In this document: positions 1 to 5,923 of the stretch, in pieces
Layout of the letters: every line of letters begins with the position of its first letter
How positions within the stretch are numbered: position 1 is the first letter of the stretch
Assembly: GCA_027056215.1 (NCBI GenBank)
Contig: JALULO010000248.1
Location: 1 to 6,423, forward strand
From: Campylobacterales bacterium
GTDB lineage: Bacteria; Campylobacterota; Campylobacteria; Campylobacterales; QNZT01
Reading direction: 5' to 3'
DNA length: 6,423 bases
Position numbers and translations under genes: made by a program
The notes under the pieces: generated by a model
Told to the model about the DNA's origin: nothing
Database searches by the model: none
Seen by the model: the letters and a program-made list of their open reading frames with translations, nothing else

Positions 1-12
1 CTTTCTACTCAT
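1..12 (-). CDS. Start of an unidentified minus-strand gene, cut by the window edge
   Basis: An ATG on the minus strand (12..10) is followed by codons for Ser, Arg and Lys before the window ends. The purine-rich GAGAGGG at 26..20 sits 7 nt before the ATG, a good ribosome-binding position, and a TAAAAT -10-like hexamer lies at 45..40. Only four codons are visible, so neither function nor family can be assigned. An MSRK beginning occurs in many unrelated proteins, including some transposases. If real, this gene is transcribed away from the nucleotidyltransferase remnant. The call rests only on the start signals. Confidence 0.35.
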
Positions 13-19
13 AATATTT

Positions 20-26
20 CCCTCTC
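20..26 (-). promoter_or_regulatory. Ribosome binding site of the left-edge gene
   Basis: GAGAGGG read on the minus strand, 7 nt ahead of the ATG at 12..10. It is the main reason to believe that a gene starts at the left edge. Confidence 0.35.
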
Positions 27-39
27 ATTTTCTTGTGTT

Positions 40-45
40 ATTTTA
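40..45 (-). promoter_or_regulatory. Possible -10 element for the left-edge minus-strand gene
   Basis: TAAAAT on the minus strand, placed so that transcription would start near position 33 and leave a leader of about 20 nt containing the GAGAGGG site. There is no recognisable -35 hexamer; housekeeping promoters in Campylobacterota often lack one. The region is AT-rich, so chance matches are easy. A second -10-like hexamer, TATACT, lies at 100..95. Confidence 0.2.
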
Positions 46-144
46 TCCTATTCTAAATAAGGATTTTGAAAATGTTGTTTGGTTTTTTTGGGGTAGTATA
101 CTTTTACCGCCACTTTCTTTAATTTATTCATTTCTAAAGCTTAA

Positions 145-239
145 CGAGGTCTGTTATGAGCAAACATGAGTCTCGTACTCATGAGGTTATTTCAAGATAT
201 TTCATCTGGAATAATGGGACTACCGTTCCCTTGTCCTCA
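145..239. repeat. Cluster of inverted repeats, possibly a folded RNA or protein-binding site
   Basis: Seen directly: a perfect 7-bp inverted repeat, CATGAGT (165-171) and ACTCATG (177-183), with a 5-nt loop. Next to it TGAGG (182-186) can pair with CCTCA (235-239), enclosing two hairpins. The first spans 187-214, with about ten pairs, one bulge and one A-G mismatch. The second pairs GGGA (216-219) with TCCC (227-230). Drawn together these make a three-way junction of 58 nt. ATGAG also occurs three times (156, 166 and 181), and CTCAT at 178-182 can pair with more than one copy, so folds compete. I recognise no known RNA family, and either strand could carry the structure. Confidence 0.35.
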
Positions 240-279
240 CGATTTAACTCCATTTAAAAAAAATAGAAAAAAATTACGC

Positions 280-285
280 TATAAC
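280..285 (+). promoter_or_regulatory. Possible -10 element upstream of the nucleotidyltransferase remnant
   Basis: TATAAC lies on the plus strand 30 nt before the GTG start at 316, behind an A-rich tract (256-273). A start near 292 would give a leader of about 24 nt containing the AAGGA ribosome binding site. No -35 hexamer is evident. The match is plausible by position only. Confidence 0.3.
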
Positions 286-303
286 TGAAAAATAGCTTTC
301 ATG

Positions 304-308
304 AAGGA
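304..308 (+). promoter_or_regulatory. Ribosome binding site that selects the GTG start at 316
   Basis: AAGGA ends 7 nt before GTG 316. The in-frame ATG at 301 lies upstream of this site and has no purine-rich motif of its own. Starting at GTG gives MLTQEEILKYLKE, which resembles the usual N-terminal helix of small MNT nucleotidyltransferases, so GTG 316 is preferred as the ancestral start. Confidence 0.55.
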
Positions 309-315
309 TATTGCA

Positions 316-609
316 GTGTTAACGCAAGAAGAGATTTTAAAATATTTAAAAGAGTAAAAATCGTTAAAAAAAGATGAGTACCGTATCAAAAGATTGGGTA
401 TTTTTGGTAGTTACGCGCGAAATGAAGCAAGAGAAAACAGCGATATCGATATCGTAGTAGATTTTGAAAAGCCTGACCTTTTTAATCAGATAGGCATCAT
501 GCGAGAGTTGCGAGAAAAGTTTAACACAAAAGTTGATGTTATCGCATTGTGGAAATATATGAATCCCAAACTTTTAACCAGAATCCAAAAAGGTGCCATA
601 TATGTATGA
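316..609 (+). pseudogene. MNT-type nucleotidyltransferase (MntA-like antitoxin), interrupted by an in-frame stop
   Basis: This is a minimal nucleotidyltransferase of the MNT/MntA class, known as the antitoxin of MNT-HEPN (type VII) modules, where it AMPylates and silences the HEPN ribonuclease toxin. From GTG 316 the frame would encode 97 residues, normal for the class. The signature GSYAR...DID fits GS-x10-D-x-D, with Gly31, Ser32, Asp43 and Asp45, and the third acidic residue is Asp74 in KVDVIAL. The end, RIQKGAIYV, is typical. The defect is TAA at 355-357, codon 14, in the loop after the first helix; homology continues in the same frame on both sides, so a base change rather than a frameshift is the simplest cause. 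A shortened protein of 71 residues could begin at TTG 394 with the catalytic core, but it would lack the first helix and part of the first strand and has no clear ribosome binding site. The next gene overlaps its end. Family recognition is strong; loss of function is inferred. Confidence 0.85.
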
Positions 610-658
610 TAAAAGTCTGATATGTGACATCTTAAAAAAGATACTAAATAAGGTCTAG
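602..658 (+). pseudogene. Remnant of a HepT-like HEPN toxin gene, first 18 codons only
   Basis: The ATG at 602 lies inside the last codons of the nucleotidyltransferase gene, an 8-nt overlap, and AAGG at 590-593 stands 8 nt ahead of it as a ribosome binding site. The 18 codons read MYDKSLICDILKKILNKV before TAG at 656. This closely resembles the opening of DUF86/HepT-type HEPN proteins (MYDK followed by a helix with an EIL or DIL element), which usually run well over 100 residues. The rest, including the R-x4-6-H ribonuclease motif, is absent: 24 bases after the TAG the convergent yggS-type gene ends. No later frame up to 683 restores recognisable HEPN sequence. The position and overlap match an MntA-HepT operon, but the assignment rests on 18 residues, so part of the confidence comes from context. 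Confidence 0.6.
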
Positions 659-682
659 CTAAAGCAACACTTCCGATAAACA

Positions 683-1354
683 CTACTTAAAAAGCACACT
701 CCCCAATCTTAGCATATTTGCACCGCATTTGATGGCTAGGGGGTAGTCGTTGCTCATGCCCATGGAGCAGTATTTTGCACCTTGGTTTTGTAGGTTTTCA
801 AAGATGGTGTAGGTGGTTTCGAAGCTTTTTTGGATTGCTTTTTGGTCTTGGGTGTGGGCTCCGATGGTCATGATGCCTTTTAGGCTTACGTTGGGGAGTT
901 CTTCTTTGATTTTTAGGTAAGTTTCTTGTGCCTTTTGTGGTGTGATGCCGGCTTTTGTCTCTTCGTTTGCACTGTTTATCTGTAGTAGTATGGGTTGTTT
1001 TTTGGCTTTGACTTTTGCGCGCTTGTCGATCTCTTGTGCCATCTCATAACTTTCACATGAGTGTATGAGGGTAGGGGAGAGGTCTAGTAGGGTGTTGATT
1101 TTGTTGGTTTGTAAGCGTCCTATGAAGTGCCACTCTAGGGGGAGATCTTCAAGGTTTTGAACTTTCTCTTTCATGTCTTGCACACGGTTTTCGCCAAAGG
1201 CTCTTTGTCCGATGTTGTAAAAGTTTCTGATAGCATCTGCGTCTACGTATTTGCTAGCTGCTATGATTTTGATGATTTGGTGTTCGTTGGTTTCGAGTCT
1301 CACTGCTTCTATGCGTGAGAGTACTGCGTCAAAGTTTTTTTCATATTGTGTCAT
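683..1354 (-). CDS. yggS: YggS/PROSC family PLP homeostasis protein
   Basis: A 223-residue single-domain, alanine-racemase-like barrel protein that binds pyridoxal 5'-phosphate and buffers the cell's PLP and amino/keto-acid pools; the family has no firmly assigned enzyme reaction and acts in the cytosol. The PLP lysine is Lys35 in AASKYV. FGENRVQD follows at about 53-60, then WHFIGRLQTNK (75-85), LLQIN, KAGI, the GIMTIG segment, SMGMSNDYPLAI and the C-terminal LRLGSVLF. These are family hallmarks in the right order, and the length is normal. It is the last gene of the minus-strand run. Its ATG shares one base with the rseP stop (TAATG), and GGAGGA 5 nt upstream lies inside the final rseP codons, so translation is probably coupled. 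No clear terminator follows it. Confidence 0.93.
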   Translation of the reverse strand: MTQYEKNFDAVLSRIEAVRLETNEHQIIKIIAASKYVDADAIRNFYNIGQRAFGENRVQDMKEKVQNLEDLPLEWHFIGRLQTNKINTLLDLSPTLIHSCESYEMAQEIDKRAKVKAKKQPILLQINSANEETKAGITPQKAQETYLKIKEELPNVSLKGIMTIGAHTQDQKAIQKSFETTYTIFENLQNQGAKYCSMGMSNDYPLAIKCGANMLRLGSVLFK

Positions 1355-2427
1355 TAGTTTCCTCCGATTATACGTGCTATATCATTGTATGTGGTAAATG
1401 CCATCAAAGACAAAAGTAGTACCCATCCTGCAACGGTGAGGTTGTAAAAGATCTTTTCACTGGGTGCTTTTTTAAAGATGATTTCATAGAGATTAAAGAC
1501 GATATGTCCACCATCTAGTGCGGGTATCGGGAGTAGGTTAAGCACCCCAAGATTGACCGAGATGAGTGCAGCTAGTGCGAAAAGTGTTGTGATGCCAACG
1601 GCTGTTGCTTGTGATGTGACTTGTACGATCGATACGATACCACCCATCTGATCAGCGGGGATGATGCCCTCTATCAGTTTTTGTAAACTTCGTACGATGA
1701 TTCCAGTCGCCCAGATAGTTTGATTCCATGCATAGTGAAGGACTTTTGTGGGTGAATCAAGTTTGAGTTTTATAAAATCTCCTGTAGGAGCGATTCCGAT
1801 CATCTTTTTTTGGATATCTTCACCAAATATGGACTTGGCATGGCTTACATGAGGTGTGATGGTGATATCTTTTTTTGTGCCATCTCGTAGTATGGTGATG
1901 TCAAGTGCGCCTTGTGATGTGGTGATGATTTTGCCGATATCGTCCCATCTGGTGATTGGTTGGTGGTTGATGGCGATGATTTTATCATTTTTTATGAAAC
2001 CTGCTTTGGCTGCGGGTGAGTTTTTGGCAGTACCGCCAACAACAGGAGCCATAGCATCTGCACCGATGAGCGCGATGAGGATATAGAGTAAAAATGCCAA
2101 CAATATGTTTGCAAAGGGACCAGCCAATAAGATGATGATCTTTTGCCATGGTTTTTTGGACATATAACTGTCAGGATCGTCACTCTTTTTACTGAGATCA
2201 AAATCATCTTGCCCTTTCATACGGACAAATCCACCCAACAGCACGGGGTAAAAAGAGTAAGTCGTATCTCCCCACTTTTTCTGTGCCATCGGTTTGGTGA
2301 TGATGATAGGCATCCCTAAACCAAACTCTTCAACTTTTACGCCAAAAAAACGAGCCGCAAGAAAATGCCCCCATTCATGAAATATGATCAACAATGATAA
2401 AACGATTAGTGAAACAATGATACCCAT
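1354..2427 (-). CDS. rseP: RseP-type site-2 zinc metalloprotease (M50)
   Basis: An inner-membrane protease that cuts substrates within the bilayer; in other bacteria relatives degrade anti-sigma factors and signal-peptide remnants. The zinc motif HEWGH is at residues 17-21 inside the first membrane helix, and the third-ligand motif NLLPIPALDGG is at about 297-307 near the C-terminus. Between them are the LLGGFVRMKG loop (63-72), a second helix containing AGPFANILLA (102-111), and a PDZ domain at roughly 127-192 with GTAKNSPAAKAGF. Further hydrophobic segments lie near 275-297 and 330-350. At 357 residues it has one PDZ domain, shorter than the two-PDZ E. coli RseP (about 450), and resembles the compact forms of other phyla. 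Its ATG overlaps the pgsA stop by one base (TGATG). The cognate substrate cannot be told from this window. Confidence 0.95.
   Translation of the reverse strand: MGIIVSLIVLSLLIIFHEWGHFLAARFFGVKVEEFGLGMPIIITKPMAQKKWGDTTYSFYPVLLGGFVRMKGQDDFDLSKKSDDPDSYMSKKPWQKIIILLAGPFANILLAFLLYILIALIGADAMAPVVGGTAKNSPAAKAGFIKNDKIIAINHQPITRWDDIGKIITTSQGALDITILRDGTKKDITITPHVSHAKSIFGEDIQKKMIGIAPTGDFIKLKLDSPTKVLHYAWNQTIWATGIIVRSLQKLIEGIIPADQMGGIVSIVQVTSQATAVGITTLFALAALISVNLGVLNLLPIPALDGGHIVFNLYEIIFKKAPSEKIFYNLTVAGWVLLLSLMAFTTYNDIARIIGGN
1360..1365 (-). promoter_or_regulatory. Ribosome binding site of yggS inside the end of rseP
   Basis: GGAGGA on the minus strand is 5 nt from the yggS ATG (1354..1352) and also encodes the two glycines in the Gly-Gly-Asn end of RseP. 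It is the strongest Shine-Dalgarno noted among the internal junctions and fixes the yggS start. Confidence 0.75.
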
Positions 2428-2957
2428 CAGTTAAAAAATCCTTTAGTATACTCCCATCCGGAGTAGAGTGTTAAGAGTACTGCCATCCAAAGCAGTTCGT
2501 TGGCATAAGGCCAGTTCATGAGCAAAAACCCGATGGCAATCATCTGCAAAACGGTTTTTGCTTTTCCTGCAAAAGAAGCGGAGACATTTTTCCCCTTACT
2601 AGCCGCTTGTATACGTAGTCCTGTGATAAAAAACTCTCGCGTGAGGATGATAAAAACAGCCCAAGCACTGGCTCTGTGTATATAAACCAACCCCAAAAAA
2701 CCAGCGAGCATAAGCATCTTGTCTGCTAAGGGATCGAGGATGCCACCAAGTTTGGTGATCTGGTTCCAGCTTCGTGCGATAAATCCATCGAAAAAATCTG
2801 TCACCGATGCTACCACAAAAACCAACGCCGCCGCATAATCAAGCCAACTAACATGGATACCCTCAAAAAGGCTATTTTGCCTATCTACTAGCAACCAAAA
2901 CATCAAGGGTGCTAGGAGGATGCGTAAAAGGGCAAGCAGGTTGGGAAGATTTAGCAT
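2427..2957 (-). CDS. pgsA: CDP-diacylglycerol--glycerol-3-phosphate 3-phosphatidyltransferase
   Basis: This integral membrane enzyme joins CDP-diacylglycerol to glycerol-3-phosphate, giving phosphatidylglycerol phosphate, the committed step to phosphatidylglycerol and cardiolipin. The CDP-alcohol phosphatidyltransferase signature is complete: Asp54, Asp57-Gly58, Ala61-Arg62, Gly71, Asp75 and Asp79, with the usual spacing. The N-terminus LNLPNLLALLRI and the later segments LTREFFITGLR and KGKNVSASFAGKAKT match PgsA rather than phosphatidylserine synthase. The length of 176 residues is normal, and hydrophobic stretches alternate as expected for about five or six membrane helices. The gene overlaps the end of the upstream reductase by 7 nt and the start of rseP by 1 nt. 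No strong Shine-Dalgarno precedes it, so it may depend on coupling with the upstream gene. Confidence 0.95.
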   Translation of the reverse strand: MLNLPNLLALLRILLAPLMFWLLVDRQNSLFEGIHVSWLDYAAALVFVVASVTDFFDGFIARSWNQITKLGGILDPLADKMLMLAGFLGLVYIHRASAWAVFIILTREFFITGLRIQAASKGKNVSASFAGKAKTVLQMIAIGFLLMNWPYANELLWMAVLLTLYSGWEYTKGFFN

Positions 2958-3727
2958 TTTGTGTTAAATGTCGTTCCACCCTCGATGAGGAGTGTTTGTC
3001 CTGTCATCCATGATGCTTTGTCACTGCATAAAAAGAGACAAGCACCTGCTATATCTTCTGGTTGTCCTATGCGTCCAAGTGGTGAAACTTGTTCTGTTTT
3101 CTCTTTGACTTCTTCATAGTTGACAAAAGCTTTGAGTGCATCTGTATCGATTGGTCCACCGCTGACGGCATTGACACGGATATTTTTTTCACCTAGTTCC
3201 ATCGCGGCATAACGTACCATCGCTTCGACAGCTGCTTTGTTTGTTCCATGACCTGCATAGTTTTCGATGTAGGTGATATTTCCCGTAGAACTCATAGAGA
3301 TGATACTACCACCGCCCACTTTTTCCATACGTTTGGCTGCTTCTTGTGCGCCAACAACAAAGGCATTGACTGTAGCGGTGTAGATGTTGTTTAAACCTCT
3401 TGGTTTAAGACGCATAAACTTTCCATATCCTCCAACAACAGGGCGACCGTAAATCATGGCGTTTGAGATGAAAAAATCAACACGATCAAAATCTTCATCG
3501 ATTGCTTTGTAAAGATCTTTATACGTTTCTGGCTCTAGTATATTTAGTGGATAGTATCTGGCTTTGATGCCATACGTTTTTTCTAAATCAGCGGCTATTT
3601 TTTTCGCTTCTTCTTCGTTAGAATTGTAGGTAAAAGCAACGTTTATACCTTCTTTGGCAAACTCATAAGCGATTGCTTTACCGATACCTTTGGTTGCACC
3701 ACTGATAACGAGTGTTTTATTTTTCAT
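2951..3727 (-). CDS. Short-chain dehydrogenase/reductase, probable FabL-type enoyl-ACP reductase
   Basis: A 258-residue Rossmann-fold reductase. The dinucleotide motif SGATKGIG (Gly10, Gly14, Gly16) opens the protein, SNAM (88-91) stands where classical SDRs have NNAG, and SMSS (144-147) supplies the serine region. The active site is Tyr157-x6-Lys164 (YAGHGTNK), not the Tyr-x3-Lys of ordinary SDRs. That spacing is the mark of enoyl-ACP reductases, which carry out the last reduction of fatty-acid elongation. The following NAVSGGPIDTDALKAF closely resembles the same segment of Bacillus FabL, better than FabI. Substrate and cofactor (FabL uses NADPH) are inferred, so I leave the symbol blank. 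It starts 4 nt after dapA ends; AAAGGA at 3743..3738, inside the last dapA codons, is a rather distant (10 nt) ribosome binding site. Its neighbour pgsA also serves membrane lipid synthesis. Confidence 0.85.
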   Translation of the reverse strand: MKNKTLVISGATKGIGKAIAYEFAKEGINVAFTYNSNEEEAKKIAADLEKTYGIKARYYPLNILEPETYKDLYKAIDEDFDRVDFFISNAMIYGRPVVGGYGKFMRLKPRGLNNIYTATVNAFVVGAQEAAKRMEKVGGGSIISMSSTGNITYIENYAGHGTNKAAVEAMVRYAAMELGEKNIRVNAVSGGPIDTDALKAFVNYEEVKEKTEQVSPLGRIGQPEDIAGACLFLCSDKASWMTGQTLLIEGGTTFNTKC

Positions 3728-3731
3728 CTTA

Positions 3732-4625
3732 TTAAAATCCTTTTATATCATATTTTTTGAGTGTATCTTCTATCTTTTTATAGTTTTCCGGGCTTGGTTT
3801 GACCAACGGTAACCTATACTCAAGATGTGGGATCAATCCAGCGATAAACATAGCCGCTTTGATAGGAATAGGGTTACTATCGCAAAAGAGTACTGTATTC
3901 ATATCGTATAGTGCGTCATTGATCGCTTTGGATTGTTTATACGCTTCTTTCATCCCAAAATGGGTTAAATCTGCTATTTTATCGGGTAAAAGATTAGAAG
4001 TTACAGAAATCACACCGGTTCCGCCGTTTGAGATGAGTGGATAGTTGATCATGTCATCACCACTTATAACGGCAAGGTCAGGCTCTTTTGAAAGGAGTTC
4101 GACACACCTTTGTATAGAACCTGTTGCTTCTTTGACACCGTAAATGTTTTTGCACTCACGAAAAAGTTTGATAGTTGTTTGGGCAAAGAGGTCAACACCT
4201 GTTCTTCCCGGTACATTGTAGAGTAACACAGGGATTTCGATAGCGTTTGCTATAGCTTTGTAGTGTTTGTAGAGACCATATTGGGGTGGTTTGTTATAGT
4301 ATGGTGTAACAGAAAGTATACCGTCAGCACCGTGCTTTTGTGCAAATATAGCCAACTCCACAGCTTCACTTGTTGCGTTGCTTCCTGCACCTGCAAGGAC
4401 TTTGGTTTTGGTTCCTTTGCAGACATTGACAGCGATCTCTATACACTCTTTATGTTCATGGTGGCTTAGGGTTGCACTCTCTCCTGTTGTCCCTACAGGA
4501 ACAACAGCATCGATGCCATTGTCAATCTGTCTTTGGATCAGTTTTTCGTAGGTCTGTGTGTCTACTTTGTTGTCTTTAAATGGTGTGATAAGTGCAGTCA
4601 TAGCACCGGTTGGGCCATTCATCAT
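3732..4625 (-). CDS. dapA: 4-hydroxy-tetrahydrodipicolinate synthase
   Basis: A cytosolic aldolase that condenses pyruvate with aspartate semialdehyde, the first committed step to diaminopimelate (peptidoglycan) and lysine. Family motifs are all present: GAMTALITPFK (7-17), PVGTTGES (43-50), YYNKPPQYGLYKHY (109-122), the catalytic tyrosine in YNVPGRTG (136-143, Tyr136), and the Schiff-base lysine Lys165 in GVKEATGS. The length of 297 residues is normal. There are two adjacent ATG codons, at 4625 and 4622. AAGGAG (4633..4628) is only 2 nt from the first and 5 nt from the second, so the second (296 residues) may be the real start. The first overlaps the peptidase stop as ATGA. Feedback control by lysine is known for some DapA enzymes but cannot be judged here. 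Confidence 0.97.
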   Translation of the reverse strand: MMNGPTGAMTALITPFKDNKVDTQTYEKLIQRQIDNGIDAVVPVGTTGESATLSHHEHKECIEIAVNVCKGTKTKVLAGAGSNATSEAVELAIFAQKHGADGILSVTPYYNKPPQYGLYKHYKAIANAIEIPVLLYNVPGRTGVDLFAQTTIKLFRECKNIYGVKEATGSIQRCVELLSKEPDLAVISGDDMINYPLISNGGTGVISVTSNLLPDKIADLTHFGMKEAYKQSKAINDALYDMNTVLFCDSNPIPIKAAMFIAGLIPHLEYRLPLVKPSPENYKKIEDTLKKYDIKGF

Positions 4626-5923
4626 TGCTCCTTGCGTAATATAACAGTTGTCGAATTTTTCTTCGTAAAGTATTTGGTTGCGATACTTTGTACCTCTTTT
4701 GGTGTTAACTTTGTCAATCTTTGTTCATACTCTAAAAGTGGTTTGATGTCGCCACGTGCGAAATAACTTCCAAAGATATTGACAAGTGTTTGTGAATTTT
4801 GCATACTGAAGATAAAATCTGATTTTGTATTGATTTTGACTTTATCAAGTTCTGCCTTTTGAACACCTTTTGTTTTGAGCTTTTCGATCTCTTCCCAGAG
4901 GATTTGTTCAACTTTTTCGGCTTTTACACCTGGGTTACAGACTGCCAAAAAGAGAAAGATCCCAGGTGCTTTTTGTTCCATGTTATAAGCAGATATGGAG
5001 TTTACGAGTTTAAGTTTGTCTATCAAGAGGCTATTTAAACGGCTGCTTTTACCACTGCTTAAAAGTTCACTGATCGCAGAGAGTCCGACTTGATCAGGGT
5101 TTTGAAAGTTTGGGATATGAAAGGCGATAGCAAGCATCTCAACTTGACTCTCTTTATCGATCTCTATACGTTTGGCTCCATCTTGTACTGGCTCAACTTG
5201 GTGTCCACGTTTGATATCACCACTGTTTTTGATTGCACCAAATCTTTTTTTGGCTTCGTCAAATACAAAATCGGGATCGATATCGCCTGCTACAACCAAA
5301 ACCGCATTTTGTGGCTGGTAGTACATTTTATGGAAAGAGCGGATATCCTCTATCGTCCAGTGTTTGATATCCTCTATAAAACCGATCGGTGTCCAGTGAT
5401 AAGAGTGGTAAAGATAGGTGTTGTTAAAGAGTCTAAAGTAAAGATAGCCAAATGGGTTGTTATCTGTTCTCCATCGACGCTCTTCGAGAACAACATCTCT
5501 TTCTGGTTGAAACTCTTTGTCTTTGAGATTGAGATTTTGCATCAATTCTGCAAAAAGTTCAAGCGATTTTGGTAGATTTTTAGAGGAAGATTTGATAAAG
5601 TACTGTGTATAGTCAAATCCTGTTGAAGCATTGTTTACGCCACCAAAACCTTTAACGATTTCATCAAATTCACCCGATTTTAGGTTTTTGGTGGATTTGA
5701 AGTTAAGATGTTCAAGCATATGTGCGATGCCACTTTTGCCCATGATCTCATCACCGCTTCCTACTTTATAAAAGATATCCGTTGTGATGACATCAGAGTT
5801 GTTTTGCATCGGTATGACAACGATTTGCAAACCGTTTTGCAGTGTTTTTGTGTAATGTTTTGGGAGAGTAGTTCCCATGCAGACTCCTAGTGTTAATAGT
5901 AATGCTATAAATATTTTAATCAT
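4622..5923 (-). CDS. M16 family zinc peptidase, probably exported
   Basis: A 433-residue pitrilysin-type peptidase with an N-terminal Sec-like signal (Lys3, then a hydrophobic stretch to about residue 16), so it probably acts in the periplasm. The inverted zinc motif H-x-x-E-H is His68, Glu71 and His72 in HMLEHLNF; the downstream glutamate ligand is Glu147 or Glu148 in ERDVVLEERRWR. YYQPQNAVLVVAGDI (about 216-230) closes the catalytic half, and the C-terminal half is the second, non-catalytic M16 domain ending near YFTKKNSTTVIL. Cys15 is preceded by LGV; valine just before the cysteine makes a lipobox unlikely. The substrate is unknown: M16 members degrade signal or other peptides, or mature proteins. 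Some members need a partner subunit, and none is adjacent here. It overlaps pyrD and dapA by 4 nt each (ATGA). Confidence 0.93.
   Translation of the reverse strand: MIKIFIALLLTLGVCMGTTLPKHYTKTLQNGLQIVVIPMQNNSDVITTDIFYKVGSGDEIMGKSGIAHMLEHLNFKSTKNLKSGEFDEIVKGFGGVNNASTGFDYTQYFIKSSSKNLPKSLELFAELMQNLNLKDKEFQPERDVVLEERRWRTDNNPFGYLYFRLFNNTYLYHSYHWTPIGFIEDIKHWTIEDIRSFHKMYYQPQNAVLVVAGDIDPDFVFDEAKKRFGAIKNSGDIKRGHQVEPVQDGAKRIEIDKESQVEMLAIAFHIPNFQNPDQVGLSAISELLSSGKSSRLNSLLIDKLKLVNSISAYNMEQKAPGIFLFLAVCNPGVKAEKVEQILWEEIEKLKTKGVQKAELDKVKINTKSDFIFSMQNSQTLVNIFGSYFARGDIKPLLEYEQRLTKLTPKEVQSIATKYFTKKNSTTVILRKEQ
4628..4633 (-). promoter_or_regulatory. Ribosome binding site of dapA, favouring the second ATG
   Basis: AAGGAG on the minus strand lies 2 nt from the first dapA ATG and 5 nt from the next one. 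The spacing suits the second better, which would give a one-base TGATG overlap with the peptidase stop. It sits inside the last codons of the peptidase gene. Confidence 0.6.

Larger units (their letters stand above)
13..300. other. Intergenic region without a convincing gene
   Basis: This 288-base stretch separates the left-edge gene from the nucleotidyltransferase remnant. It is AT-rich and no reading frame in it has both useful length and start signals. The minus strand holds three tiny frames: 253..179 (24 codons), 182..141 (13 codons, overlapping the first as ATGA) and 131..48 (27 codons, basic, in the same frame as the second and separated from it by one TAA). None has a clear Shine-Dalgarno. 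They could be fragments of a decayed gene or chance. The other contents, an inverted-repeat cluster and weak promoter-like hexamers, are listed separately. Confidence 0.6.

Noticed and set aside
139..190. Integron attC site (GCTTAAC at 139-145 fits the RYYYAAC consensus)
   Set aside because: No matching GTTRRRY core site was found downstream in the intergenic region, and no integrase or cassette structure is visible.
185..212. Hammerhead ribozyme core (minus strand CAGATGA followed by GAAA)
   Set aside because: The invariant CTGATGA is not matched and the bases between the two boxes do not form stem II. The better pairing is the simple hairpin at 187-214.
355..372. Phase-variable A tract as the cause of the interruption
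   Set aside because: The runs are only five and seven A residues, and the frame is the same on both sides of the stop, so slippage would not repair it simply.
394..396. TTG 394 as the native start of the nucleotidyltransferase
   Set aside because: Homology continues upstream in the same frame to GTG 316, which has a good ribosome binding site. TTG 394 falls inside the first strand of the fold and has no clear site.
441..454. Perfect 14-bp palindrome CGATATCGATATCG as an operator
   Set aside because: It results from the GAT ATC GAT ATC codons of the catalytic Asp-Ile-Asp-Ile motif, so coding explains it.
625..682. Intrinsic terminator after yggS (a T-run at 640..634 on the minus strand)
   Set aside because: No GC-rich stem of reasonable length precedes the T-run; only weak 3-bp pairings such as CTA/TAG are present.
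486..683. 65-residue minus-strand frame beginning at the yggS stop
   Set aside because: It is antisense to the recognisable nucleotidyltransferase and HepT remnants, has no family resemblance, and looks like a shadow frame.
5090..5575. 161-codon plus-strand frame, the longest antisense frame in the window
   Set aside because: It lies entirely opposite conserved M16 peptidase sequence and its translation shows no recognisable motif.
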